A stretch of 64,000 nucleotides of DNA from Liolophura sinensis (Eukaryota; Mollusca; Polyplacophora; Chitonida; Chitonidae). Below the pieces are notes generated by a model. The model was not told the origin of the DNA and ran no database searches. It saw only the letters and a list, made by a program, of their open reading frames with translations. Of the stretch, positions 21,881 through 34,361 are shown in pieces; positions within the stretch are counted from its first letter, which is position 1; each line of letters begins with the position of its first letter. The stretch covers positions 1 to 64,000 of the forward strand of contig NW_027018044.1 in assembly GCF_032854445.1 (NCBI RefSeq). Direction: 5' to 3'. Made by a program: the position numbers and the translations under genes.

Positions 21881-22549
21881 GTCATAATCACGTGCCCAGC
21901 AACGGCTCTTACTCCATGGAAACCAGGGATATTTGCAATTTTTTAACAGCTGCCGATGCCTGGCCCAATTCCACATCTTTTGGCACCTTAAAAATGTGGG
22001 TCAGTGTTTAGTTGTACTTTTTACAGCAGACTGTATCAAGTACCTTGTGCTTTTCACGTACAAATGGTGTGGTTTTTCTACACGTAGATAAAGACATTGA
22101 GATTGTCTTGCACTTAGAAGTAAGGCAATTGCTGGGTGAGTTAAATGGGCTTGGCCCAAAGATTTGACGTCTTCTGAGCTACCGAAGGGCACATAACTTA
22201 TAGTCAAAAGTTGAATATAGTAATGACCAGTCGCGATTGTACAGAGTACAGTGTAGCCGATTTCAATTAACAAAAAGACCAGGCAAAAATGCAAAAGTGG
22301 AAAAACTGTTCCAGTGCTACTAGTAAGAGCCTAATCCGACGTATTTTGTGACGAGAAATCGAATGGTGCCATCCGCGTTGCTCTCCGACCAATACTTTTG
22401 GCTGTAGCTACAATTGAATGATCATTTATGTCATAATCACGTGCGTAGCAACGGCTCTTACTCCATGGAAACCAGGGAAATTTGCAATTTTTCAACAGCT
22501 GCCGATGCCTGGCTCAATTCCGCATCTTTTGGCACCTTACTGAAGTGGG

Positions 22550-22843
22550 TCAGTGTTCAGTTGTACTTTTTACAGCAGACTGTATCAAGTACCTTGTGTT
22601 TTTCACGTACAAATGGTGTGGTTTTTCTACACGTAGATAAAGATATTGAGATTGTCTTGCACTTAGAAGTAAGGCAATTGCTGGGTGAGTTAAATGGGCT
22701 TGGCCCAAAGATTTGACGTCTTCTGGGCTACCGAAGGGCACATAACTTATAGTCAAAAGTTGAATATAGTAATGACCAGTCGCGATTGTACAGAGTACAG
22801 TGTAGCCGATTTCAATTAACAAAAAGACCAGGCAAAAATGCAA
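22550..22843 (-). other. Recurrent minus-strand ORF, 97 codons (example in U41), probably non-coding
   Basis: An antisense frame of 97 codons recurs in many units and overlaps the plus-strand frame. It starts at TTG and contains no ATG, so normal eukaryotic initiation is not possible. The N-terminal part is rich in Leu, Ile, Val and Tyr, which looks membrane-like but follows from the T-rich composition of the A-rich complement. No family is recognised. Confidence 0.25.
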
Positions 22844-25158
22844 AAGTGGAAAAACTGTTCCAGTGCTACTAGTAAGAGCCTAATCCGACGTATTTTGTGA
22901 CGAGAAATCGAATGGTGCAATCCGCGTTGCTCTCCGACCAATACTTTTGGCTGTAGCGACAATTGAATGATCATTTATGTCATAATCACGTGCGTAGCAA
23001 CGGCTCTTATTCCATGGAAACCAGGGAAATTTGCAATTTTTCAACAGCTGCCGATGCCTGGCTCAATTCCGCATCTTTTGGCACCTTACTGAAGTGGGTT
23101 AGTGTTCAGTTGTACTTTTTACAGCAGACTGTATCAAGTACCTTGTGTTTTTCACGTACAAATGGTGTGGTTTTTCTACACGTAGATAAAGACATTGAGA
23201 TTGTCTTGCACTTAGAAGTAACACAATTGCTGGGTGAGTTAAATGGGCTTAGCCGAAAGATTTCAGGTCTTCTGGGCTACCGAAGGGCACATAACTTATA
23301 GTCAAAAGTTGAATATAGTAATGACCAGTCGCGATTGTACAGAGTGCAGGGTAGCCGATTTCAATTAACAAAAAGACCAGGCAAAAATGCAAAAGTGGAA
23401 AAACTGTTCCAGTGCTGCTGGTAAGAGGCTAATCCGACGTATTTTGTGACGACAAATCGAATGGTGCAAACCGCGTTGCTCTCCGACCAATACTTTTGCC
23501 TGTAGTGACAATTGAATGATCATTTATGTCATAATCACGTGCGTAGCAACGGCTCTTACTCCATGGAAACCAGGGAAATTTGCAATTTTTCAACAGCTGC
23601 CGATGCCTGGCTCAATTCCGCATCTTTTGGCACCTTATTGAAGTGGGTCAGTGTTCAGTTGTACTTTTTACAGCAGACTGTATCAAGTACCTTGTGTTTT
23701 TTATGTACAAATGGTCTGGTTTTTCTACACGTAGATAAAGACATTGAGATTGTCTTGGACTTAGAAGTAAGGCAATTGCTGGGTGAGTTAAATGGGCTTA
23801 GCCGAAAGATTTCAGGTCTTCTGGGCTACCGAAGGGCACATAACTTATAGTCAAAAGTTGAATATAGTAATGACCAGTCGCGATTGTACAGAGTGCAGGG
23901 TAGCCGATTTCAATTAACAAAAAGACCAGGCAAAAATGCAAAAGTGGAAAAACTGTTCCAGTGCTGCTGGTAAGAGGCTAATCCGACGTATTTTGTGACG
24001 ACAAATCGAATGGTGCAAACCGCGTTGCTCTCCGACCAATACTTTTGCCTGTAGTGACTATTGAATGATCATTGATGTCATAATCACGTGCCCAGCAACG
24101 GCTCTTACTCCATGGAAACCAGGGAAATTTGCAATTTTTCAACAGCTGCCGATGCCTGGCTCAATTCCGCATCTTTTGGCACCCTATTGATGTGGGTCTG
24201 TGGTCAGTTGTACTTTTTACAGCAGACTGTATCAAGTACCTTGTGTTTTTCACGTACAAATGGTGTGGTTTTTCTACACGTAGATAAAGACATTGAGATT
24301 GTCTTGCACTTAGACGTAAGGCAATTGCTGGGTGAGTTAAATGGGCTTAGCCCAAAGATTTCAGGTCTTCTGGGCTACCGAAGGGCACATAACTTATAGT
24401 CAAAAGTTGAATATAGTAATGACCAGTCGCGATTGTACAGAGTGCAGTGTAGCCGGTTTCAATTAACAAAAAGACCAGGTAAAGATGCAAAAGTGGAAAA
24501 ACTGTTCCAGTGCTGCTGGTAAGAGGCTAATCCGACGTATTTTGTGACGACAAATCGAATGGTGCAAACCGCGTTGCTCTCCGACTAATACCTTTGCCTG
24601 TAGTGACAATTGAATGATCATTTATGTCATAATCACGTGCCCAGCAACGGCTCTTACTCCATGGAAACCAGGGATATTTGCAATTTTTCAACAGCTGCCG
24701 ATGCCTGGCTCAATTCCGCATCTTTTGGCACCTTATTCATGTGGGTCTGTGGTCAGTTGTACTTTTTACAGCAGACTGTATCAAGTACCTTGTGTTTTTC
24801 ACGTACAAATGGTGTGGTTTTTCTACACGTAGATAAAGACATTGAGATTGTCTTGCACTTAGAAGTAAGGCAATTGCTGGGTGAGTTAAATGGGCTTGGC
24901 CCAAAGATTTCAGGTCTTCTGGGCTACCGAAGGGCACATAACTTATAGTCAAAAGTTGAATATAGTAATGACCAGTCGCGATTGTACAGAGTACAGTTTA
25001 GCCGATTTTAATTAACAAGAAGACGAAGCAAAAATGCAAAAGTGGAAAGACTGTTCCAGTGCTGCTGGTAAGAGGCTAATCCGACGTATTTTGTGACGAC
25101 AAATCGAATGGTGCAAACCGCGTTGCTCTCCGACTAATACTTTTGCCTGTAGTGACAA

Positions 25159-25707
25159 TTGAATGATCATTTATGTCATAATCACGTGCCCAGCAACGGC
25201 TCTTACTCCATGGAAACCAGGGATATTTGCAATTTTTCAACAGCTGCCGATGCCTAGCTCAATTCCGCATCTTTTGGCACCTTATTCATGTGGGTCTGTG
25301 GTCAGTTGTACTTTTTACAGCAGACTGTATCAAGTACCTTGTGTTTTTCACGTACAAATGGTGTGGTTTTTCTACACGTAGATAAAGACATTGAGATTGT
25401 CTTGCACTTAGAAGTAAGGCAATTGCTGGGTGAGTTAAATGGGCTTGGCCCAAAGATTTCAGGTCTTCTGGGCTACCGAAGGGCACATAACTTATAGTCA
25501 AAAGTTGAATATAGTAATGACCAGTCGCGATTGTACAGAGTACAGTTTAGCCGATTTCAATTAACAAAAAGACCAGGCAAAAATGCAAAAGTGGAAAAAC
25601 TGTTCCAGTGCTACTACTAAGAGGCTAATCCGACGTATTTTGTGACGAGAAATCGAATGGTGCAATCCGCGTTGCTCTCCGACCAATACTTTTGGCTGTA
25701 GCGACAA
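25159..25707 (+). repeat. Reference class C monomer (U46), 549 bp
   Basis: Class C carries ATTCATGTGGGTCTGTGGTC in place of the class A or B string at the same position. It often has GATATTTGC with a class A-like TTTTTCAACAG, and CCTAGCTCAATTCC instead of CCTGGCTCAATTCC. The unit just before it usually ends GACGACAAATCG and CTTTTGCCTGTAGTGAC instead of GACGAGAAATCG and CTTTTGGCTGTAGCGAC. Class C units occur only from U44 (about 24.06 kb) rightward. Members include U45, U46, U48, U52, U55, U57, U70, U76, U80, U83, U88, U92, U97, U100, U103, U105, U108 and U116. Confidence 0.88.
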
Positions 25708-28700
25708 TTGAATGATCATTTATGTCATAATCACGTGCGTAGCAACGGCTCTTACTCCATGGAAACCAGGGAAATTTGCAATTTTTCAACAGCTGCCGAT
25801 GCCTGGCTCAATTCCGCATCTTTTGGCACCTTACTGAAGTGGGTTAGTGTTCAGTTGTACTTTTTACAGCAGACTGTATCAAGTACCTTGTGTTTTTCAC
25901 GTACAAATGGTGTGGTTTTTCTACACGTAGATAAAGACATTGAGATTGTCTTGCACTTAGAAGTAAGGCAATTGCTGGGTGAGTTAAATGGGCTTAGCCG
26001 AAAGATTTGACGTCTTCTGGGCTACCGAAGGGCACATAACTTATAGTCAAAAGTTGAATATAGTAATGACCAGTCGCGATTGTACAGAGTGCAGGGTAGC
26101 CGATTTCAATTAACAAAAAGACCAGGCAAAAATGCAAAAGTGGAAAAACTGTTCCAGTGCTGCTGGTAAGAGGCTAATCCGACGTATTTTGTGACGACAA
26201 ATCGAATGGTGCAAACCGCGTTGCTCTCCGACCAATACTTTTGCCTGTAGTGACAATTGAATGATCATTTATGTCATAATCACGTGCCCAGCAACGGCTC
26301 TTACTCCATGGAAACCAGGGATATTTGCAATTTTTCAACAGCTGCCGATGCCTAGCTCAATTCCACATCTTTTGGCACCTTATTCATGTGGGTCTGTGGT
26401 CAGTTGTACTTTTTACAGCAGACTGTATCAAGTACCTTGTGTTTTTCACGTACAAATGGTGTGGTTTTTCTACACGTAGATGAAGACATTGAGATTGTCT
26501 TGCACTTAGAAGTAAGGCAATTGCTGGGTGAGTTAAATGGGCTTAGCCCAAAGATTTCAGGTCTTCTGGGCTACCGAAGGGCACATAACTTATAGTCAAA
26601 AGTTGAATATAGTAATGACCAGTCGCGATTGTACAGAGTACAGTGTAGCCGATTTCAATTAACAAAAAGACCAGACAAAAATGCAAAAGTGGAAAAACTG
26701 TTCCAGTGCTACTAATAAGAGACTAATCCGACGTATTTTGTGACGAGAAATCGAATGGTGCAATCCGCGTTGCTCTCCGACCAATGCTTTTGGCTGTAGC
26801 GACTATTGAATGATCATTTATATCATAATCACGTGCGTAGCAACGGCTCTTACTCCATGGAAACCAGGGAAATTTGCAATTTTTCAACAGCTGCCGATGC
26901 CTGGATCAATTCCGCATCTTTTGGCACCTTACTGAAGTGGGTCAGTGTTCAGTTGTACTTTTTACAGCAGACTGTATCAAGTACCTTGTGTTTTTCACGT
27001 ACAAATGGTGTGGTTTTTCTACACGTAGATAAAGACATTGAGATTGTCTTGCACTTAGAAGTAAGGCAATTGCTGGGTGAGTTAAATGGGCTTAGCCCAA
27101 AGATTTCAGGTCTTCTGGGCTACCGATGGGCACATAACTTATAGTCAAAAGTTGAATATAGTAATGACCAGTCGCGATTGTACAGAGTGCAGTGTAGCCG
27201 GTTTCAATTAACAAAAAGACCAGGCAAAAATGCAAAAGTGGAAAAACTGTTCCAGTGCTACGAGTAAGAGCCTAATCCCACGTATTTTGTGACGAGAAAT
27301 CGAATGGTGCAATCCGCGTTGCTCTCCGACCAATACTTTTGGCTGTAGCGACAATTGAATGATCATTGATGTCATAATCACGTGCCCAGCAACGGCTCTT
27401 ACTCCATGGAAACCAGGGAAATTTGCAATTTTTCAACAGCTGCCGATGCCTGGCTCAATTCCGCATCTTTTGGCACCTTATTCATGTGGGTCTGTGGTCA
27501 GTTGTACTTTTTACAGCAGACTGTATCAAGTACCTTGTGTTTATTATGTACAAATGGTCTGGTTTTTCTACACGTAGATAAAGACATTGAGATTGTCTTG
27601 GACTTAGAAGTAAGACAATTGCTGGGTGAGTTAAATGGGCTTAGCCCAAAGATTTCAGGTCTTCTGGGCTACTGAAGGGCACATAACTTATAGTCAAAAG
27701 TTGAATATAGTAATGACCAGTCGCGATTGTACAGAGTACAGTGTAGCCGATTTCAATTAACAAAAAGACCAGGCAAAAATGCAAAAGTGGAAAAACTGTT
27801 CAAGTGCTACTAGTAAGAGCCTAATCCGACGTATTTTATGACGAGAAATCGAATGGTGCAAACCGCGTTGCTCTCCGACCAATACTTTTGGCTGTAGCGA
27901 CAATTGATTGATCATTTATGTCATAATCACGTGCGTAGCAACGGCTCTTACTCCATGGAAACCAGGGAAATTTGCAATTTTTCAACAGCTGCCGATGCCT
28001 GGCTCAATTCCGCATCTTTTGGCACCTTACTGAAGTGGGTCAGTGTTCAGTTGTACTTTTTACAGCAGACTGTATCAAGTACCTTGTGTTTTCTATGTGC
28101 AAATGGTCTGGTTTTTCTACACGTAGATAAAGACATTGAGATTGTCTTGGACTTAGAAGTAAGGCAATTGCTGGGTGAGTTAAATGGGCTTAGCCCAAAG
28201 ATTTGACGTCTTCTGGGCTACCGAAGGGCACATAACTTATAGTCAAAAGTTGAATATAGTAATGACCAGTCGCGATTGTACAGAGTGCAGGGTAGCCGAT
28301 TTCAATTAACAAAAAGACCAGGCAAAAATGCAAAAGTGGAAAAACTGTTCCAGTGCTGCTGGTAAGAGGCTAATCCGACGTATTTTGTGACGACAAATCG
28401 AATGGTGCAAACCGCGTTGCTCTCCGACCAATACTTTTGCCTGTAGTGACTATTGAATGATCATTTATGTCATAATCACGTGCCCAGCAACGGCTCTTAC
28501 TCCATGGAAACCAGGGAAATTTGCAATTTTTCAACAGCTGCCGATGCCTGGCTCAATTCCGCATCTTTTGGCACCTTATTCATGTGGGTCTGTGGTCAGT
28601 TGTACTTTTTACAGCAGACTGTATCAAGTACCTTGTGTTTTTCACGTACAAATGGTGTGGTTTTTCTACACGTAGATAAAGACATTGAGATTGTCTTGCA

Positions 28701-28829
28701 CTTAGACGTAAGGCAATTGCTGGGTGAGTTAAATGGGCTTAGCCGAAAGATTTCAGGTCTTCTGGGCTACCGAAGGGCACATAACTTATAGTCAAAAGTT
28801 GAATATAGTAATGACCAGTCGCGATTGTA

Positions 28830-29480
28830 CAGAGTACAGTTTAGCCGATTTCAATTAACAAAAAGACCAGGCAAAAATGCAAAAGTGGAAAAACTGTTCC
28901 AGTGCTACTACTAAGAGGCTAATCCGACGTATTTTGTGACGAGAAATCGAATGGTGCAATCCGCGTTGCTCTCCGACCAATACTTTTGGCTGTAGCGACA
29001 ATTGAATGATCATTGATGTCATAATCACGTGCCCAGCAACGGCTCTTACTCCATGGAAACCAGGGATATTTGCAATTTTTTAACAGCTGCCGATGCCTGG
29101 CCCAATTCCACATCTTTTGGCACCTTACTGAAGTGGGTCAGTGTTCAGTTGTACTTTTTACAGCAGACTGTATCAAGTACCTTGTGTTTTTCACGTACAA
29201 ATGGTGTGGTTTTTCTACACGTAGATTAAGACATTGAGATTGTCTTGCACTTAGAAGTAGGGCAATTGCTGGGTGAGTTAAATGGGCTTAGCCCAAAGAT
29301 TTCAGGTCTTCTGGGCTACCGATGGGCACATAACTTATAGTCAAAAGTTGAATATAGTAATGACCAGTCGCGATTGTACAGAGTGCAGTGTAGCCGGTTT
29401 CAATTAACAAAAAGACCAGGCAAAAATGCAAAAGTGGAAAAACTGTTCCAGTGCTACGAGTAAGAGCCTAATCCCACGTA
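28830..29480 (+). repeat. 3-unit-offset duplicate around U53 (partner at about 30.48-31.13 kb)
   Basis: U53 and U56 share the rare B-to-A chimera structure, a preceding GCTACTACTAAGAGG, the following CTACCGATGGGCAC and GAGTGCAGTGTAGCCGG, and GCTACGAGTAAGAGCC. The offset is 1,647 bp (3 x 549). U53 has TAGATTAAGACATTG (a TAG-ATT change at 29225) and AGAAGTAGGGC, both absent from U56. Confidence 0.8.
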
Positions 29481-30103
29481 TTTTGTGACGAGAAATCGAA
29501 TGGTGCAAACCGCGTTGCTCTCCGACCAATACTTTTGGCTGTAGCGACAATTGAATGATCATTTATGTCATAATCACGTGCGTAGCAACGGCTCTTACCC
29601 CATGGAAACCAGGGAAATTTGCAATTTTTCAACAGCTGCCGATGCCTGGCTCAATTCCGCATCTTTTGGCACCTTATTGAAGTGGGTCAGTGTTCAGTTG
29701 TACTTTTTACAGCAGACTGTATCAAGTACCTTGTGCTTTTCACGTACAAATGGTGTGGTTTTTCTACACGTAGATAAAGACATTGAGATTGTCTTGCACT
29801 TAGAAGTAAGGCAATTGCTGGGTGAGTTAAATGGGCTTAGCCCAAAGATTTGACGTCTTCTGGGCTACCGAAGGGCACATAACTTATAGTCAAAAGTTGA
29901 ATATAGTAATGACCAGTCGCGATTGTACAGAGTGCAGTGTAGCCGGTTTCAATTAACAAAAAGACCAGGCAAAAATGCAAAAGTGGAAAAACTGTTCCAG
30001 TGCTGCTGGTAAGAGGCTAATCCGACGTATTTTGTGACGACAAATCGAATGGTGCAAACCGCGTTGCTCTCCGACCAATACTTTTGCCTGTAGTGACAAT
30101 TGA

Positions 30104-30322
30104 ATGATCATTTATGTCATAATCACGTGCCCAGCAACGGCTCTTACTCCATGGAAACCAGGGATATTTGCAATTTTTCAACAGATGCCGATGCCTAGCT
30201 CAATTCCGCATCTTTTGGCACCTTATTCATGTGGGTCTGTGGTCAGTTGTACTTTTTACAGCAGACTGTATCAAGTACCTTGTGTTTTTCACGTACAAAT
30301 GGTGTGGTTTTTCTACACGTAG
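30104..30322 (+). other. Recurrent ATG-initiated 72-codon ORF in class C-type units (example in U55), probably non-coding
   Basis: Starting at the ATG of ATGATCATT, a 72-codon frame is open in many units right of 24.6 kb, mostly class C. It is the longest frequent ORF with a true ATG start. It is closed or shorter in most class A and B units. There is no recognisable domain, no visible upstream promoter and no poly(A) signal placed for it. Copies differ mainly by the same shared alleles that define the repeat classes. Confidence 0.25.
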
Positions 30323-33300
30323 ATAAAGACATTGAGATTGTCTTGCACTTAGAAGTAAGGCAATTGCTGGGTGAGTTAAATGGGCTTGGCCCAAAGATTT
30401 CAGGTCTTCTGGGCTACCGAAGGGCACATAACTTATAGTCAAAAGTTGAATATAGTAATGACCAGTCGCGATTGTACAGAGTACAGTTTAGCCGATTTCA
30501 ATTAACAAAAAGACCAGGCAAAAATGCAAAAGTGGAAAAACTGTTCCAGTGCTACTACTAAGAGGCTAATCCGACGTATTTTGTGACGAGAAATCGAATG
30601 GTGCAATCCGCGTTGCTCTCCGACCAATACTTTTGGCTGTAGCGACAATTGAATGATCATTGATGTCATAATCACGTGCCCAGCAACGGCTCTTACTCCA
30701 TGGAAACCAGGGATATTTGCAATTTTTTAACAGCTGCCGATGCCTGGCCCAATTCCACATCTTTTGGCACCTTACTGAAGTGGGTCAGTGTTCAGTTGTA
30801 CTTTTTACAGCAGACTGTATCAAGTACCTTGTGTTTTTCACGTACAAATGGTGTGGTTTTTCTACACGTAGATAAAGACATTGAGATTGTCTTGCACTTA
30901 GAAGTAAGGCAATTGCTGGGTGAGTTAAATGGGCTTAGCCCAAAGATTTCAGGTCTTCTGGGCTACCGATGGGCACATAACTTATAGTCAAAAGTTGAAT
31001 ATAGTAATGACCAGTCGCGATTGTACAGAGTGCAGTGTAGCCGGTTTCAATTAACAAAAAGACCAGGCAAAAATGCAAAAGTGGAAAAACTGTTCCAGTG
31101 CTACGAGTAAGAGCCTAATCCGACGTATTTTGTGACGAGAAATCGAATGGTGCAAACCGCGTTGCTCTCCGACCAATACTTTTGCCTGTAGTGACAATTG
31201 AATGATCATTTATGTCATAATCACGTGCCCAGCAACAGCTCTTACTCCATGGAAACCAGGGATATTTGCAATTTTTCAACAGCTGCCGATGCCTAGCTCA
31301 ATTCCGCATCTTTTGGCACCTTATTCATGTGGGTCTGTGGTCAGTTGTACTTTTTACAGCAGACTGTATCAAGTACCTTGTGTTTTTCACGTACAAATGG
31401 TGTGGTTTTTCTACACGTAGATAAAGACATTGAGACTGTCTTGCACTTAGAAGTAAGGCAATTGCTGGGTGAGTTAAATGGGCTTAGCCCAAAGATTTCA
31501 GGTCTTCTGGGCTACCGAAGGGCACATAACTTATAGTCAAAAGTTGAATATAGTAATGACCAGTCGCGATTGTACAGAGTACAGTGTAGCCGATTTCAAT
31601 TAACAAAAAGACCAGGCAAAAATGCAAAAGTGGAAAAACTGTTCCAGTGCTACTAATAAGAGACTAATCCGACGTATTTTGTGACGAGAAATCGAATGGT
31701 GCAATCCGCGTTGCTCTCCGACCAATGCTTTTGGCTGTAGCGACAATTGAATGATCATTTATGTCATAATCACGTGCGTAGCAACGGCTCTTACTCCATG
31801 GAAACCAGGGAAATTTGCAATTTTTCAACAGCTGCCGATGCCTGGCTCAATTCCGCATCTTTTGGCACCTTACAGAAGTGGGTCAGTGTTCAGTTGTACT
31901 TTTTACAGCAGACTGTATCAAGTACCTTGTGTTTTTCACGTACAAATGGTGTGGTTTTTCTACACGTAGATAAAGACATTGAGATTGTCTTGCACTTAGA
32001 AGTAAGGCAATTGCTGGGTGAGTTAAATGGGCTTAGCCCAAAGATTTCAGGTCTTCTGGGCTACCGATGGGCACATAACTTATAGTCAAAAGTTGAATAT
32101 AGTAATGACCAGTCGCGATTGTACAGAGTGCAGTGTAGCCGGTTTCAATTAACAAAAAGACCAGGCAAAAATGCAAAAGTGGAAAAACTGTTCCAGTGCT
32201 ACGAGTAAGAGCCTAGTCCGACGTATTTTGTGACGAGAAATCGAATGGTGCAATCCGCGTTGCTCTCCGACCAATACTTTTGGCTGTAGCGACAATTGAA
32301 TGATCATTGATGTCATAATCACGTGCGTAGCAACGGCTCTTACTCCATGGAAACCAGGGAAATTTGCAATTTTTCAACAGCTGCCGATGCCTGGCTCAAT
32401 TCCGCATCTTTTGGCACCTTATTCATGTGGGTCTGTGGTCAGTTGTACTTTTTACAGCAGACTGTATCAAGTACCTTGTGTTTTTTATGTACAAATGGTC
32501 TGGTTTTTCTACACGTAGATAAAGACATTGAGATTGTCTTGGACTTAGAAGTAAGACAATTGCTGGGTGAGTTAAATGGGCTTGGCCCAAAGATTTCAGG
32601 TCTTCTGGGCTACCGAAGGGCACATAACTTATAGTCAAAAGTTGAATATAGTAATGACCAGTCGCGATTGTACAGAGTACAGTGTAGCCGATTTCAATTA
32701 ACAAAAAGACCAGGCAAAAATGCAAAAGTGGAAAAACTGTTCCAGTGCTACTAGTAAAAGCCTAATCCGACGTATTTTGTGACGACAAATCGAATGGTGC
32801 AAACCGCGTTGCTCTCCGACCAATACTTTTGGCTGTAGCGACAATTGAATGATCATTTATGTCATAATCACGTGCGTAGCAACGGCTCTTACTGCATGGA
32901 AACCAGGGAAATTTGCAATTTTTCAACAGCTGCCGATGCCTGGCTCAATTCCGCATCTTTTGGCACCTTACTGAAGTGGGTCAGTGTTCAGTTGTACTTT
33001 TTACAGCAGACTGTATCAAGTACCTTGAGTTTTTCACGTACAAATGGTGTGGTTTTTCTACACGTAGATAAAGACATTGAGATTGTCTTGCACTTAGAAG
33101 TAAGGCAATTGCTGGGTGAGTTAAATGGGCTTAGCCCAAAGATTTGACGTCTTCTGGGCTACCGAAGGGCACATAACTTATAGTCAAAAGTTGAATATAG
33201 TAATGACCAGTTGCGATTGTACAGAGTACAGTTTAGCCGATTTCAATTAACAAAAAGACGAAGCAAAAATGCAAAAGTGGAAAAACTGTTCCAGTGCTAC

Positions 33301-34340
33301 TAGTAAGAAACTAATCCGACGTATTTTGTGACGAGAAATCGAATGGTGCAATCCGCGTTGCTCTCCGACCAATACTTTTGGCTGTAGCGACAGATCAATG
33401 ATCATTGATGTCATAATCACGTGCCCAGCAACGGCTCTTACTCCATGGAAACCAGGGATATTTGCAATTTTTTAACAGCTGCCGATGCCTGGCCCAATTC
33501 CACATCTTTTGGCACCTTATAAATGTGGGTCAGTGTTTAGTTGTACTTTTTACAGCAGACTGTATCAAGTACCTTGTGTTTTTTATGTACAAATGGTCTG
33601 GTTTTTCTACACGTAGATAAAGACATTGAGATTGTCTTGGACTTAGAAGTAAGACAATTGCTGGGTGAGTTAAATGGGCTTAGCCCAAAGATTTTACGTC
33701 TTCTGGGCTACCGAAGGGCACATAACTTATAGTCAAAAGTTGAATATAGTAATGACCAGTCGCGATTGTACAGAGTACAGTGTAGCCGGTTTCAATTAAC
33801 AAAAAGACCAGGTAAAGATGCAAAAGTGGAAAAACTGTTCCAGTGCTGCTGGTAAGAGGCTAATCCGACGTATTTTGTGACGACAAATCGAATGGTGCAA
33901 ACCGCGTTGCTCTCCGACCAATACTTTTGGCTGTAGTGACAATTGAATGATCATTTATGTCATAATCACGTGCCCAGCAACGGCTCTTACTCCATGGAAA
34001 CCAGGGAAATTTGCAATTTTTCAACAGCTGCCGATGCCTGGCTCAATTCCGCATCTTTTGGCACCTTACTGAAGTGGGTCAGTGTTCAGTTGTACTTTTT
34101 ACAGCAGACTGTATCAAGTACCTTCTGGTTTTCACGTACAAATGGTGTGGTTTTTCTACACGTAGATAAAGACATTGAGATTGTCTTGCACTTAGAAGTA
34201 AGGCAATTGCTGGGTGAGTTAAATGGGCTTAGCCCAAAGATTTCAGGTCTTCTGGGCTACCGAAGGGCACATAACTTATAGTCAAAAGTTGAATATAGTA
34301 ATGACCAGTCGCGATTGTACAGAGTACAGTGTAGCCGATT

Positions 34341-34361
34341 TCAATTAACAAAAACAAAAAA
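34341..34361 (+). repeat. 6-bp A-rich insertion in U62 (repeated in U65)
   Basis: Normal units read AACAAAAAGACCAGG. Here the string is AACAAAAACAAAAAAACC, 6 bp longer, followed by GGTAAAAATTC with an ATG changed to ATT. The identical variant recurs at about 36001 in U65, about three units downstream, so it was copied as part of a multi-unit exchange and is not a random sequencing slip. Confidence 0.88.

Larger units (their letters stand above)
20346..24060 (+). repeat. Units U37 (3' part) to U43: class A-rich zone, last without class C
   Basis: Unit starts are 20767, 21316, 21865, 22414, 22963 and 23512. All are class A except U40 (21865), which is class B in its first half and class A in its second half. 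U43 is class A at the class site (with ATTGAAGTGGGTC) but has the class B string TTTTTTATGTACAAATGG, so it is a chimera. At the ends of U42 and U43 new alleles appear together: GAGTGCAGGGTAGCC (23343, 23892), GACGACAAATCG and CTTTTGCCTGTAGTGAC (23497). The GACGAC allele had been seen earlier only in U28, U34 and U37. These alleles mark the change to the class C-containing right part of the array. Confidence 0.84.
24061..33393 (+). repeat. Units U44-U60: class A/C interspersed zone, exact 549-bp spacing
   Basis: Unit starts run every 549 bp from 24061 to 32845. Class C units are U44-U46, U48, U50, U52, U55, U57 and U59, with class A units between them. U50 introduces TTTATTATGTACAAATGG. U53 and U56 have a class B first part (GATATTTGC, TTTTTTAACAG, CCCAATTCCACATC) joined to class A (ACTGAAGTGGGTCAG). 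No length change occurs across the whole segment, in contrast to the left end of the window. Confidence 0.86.
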
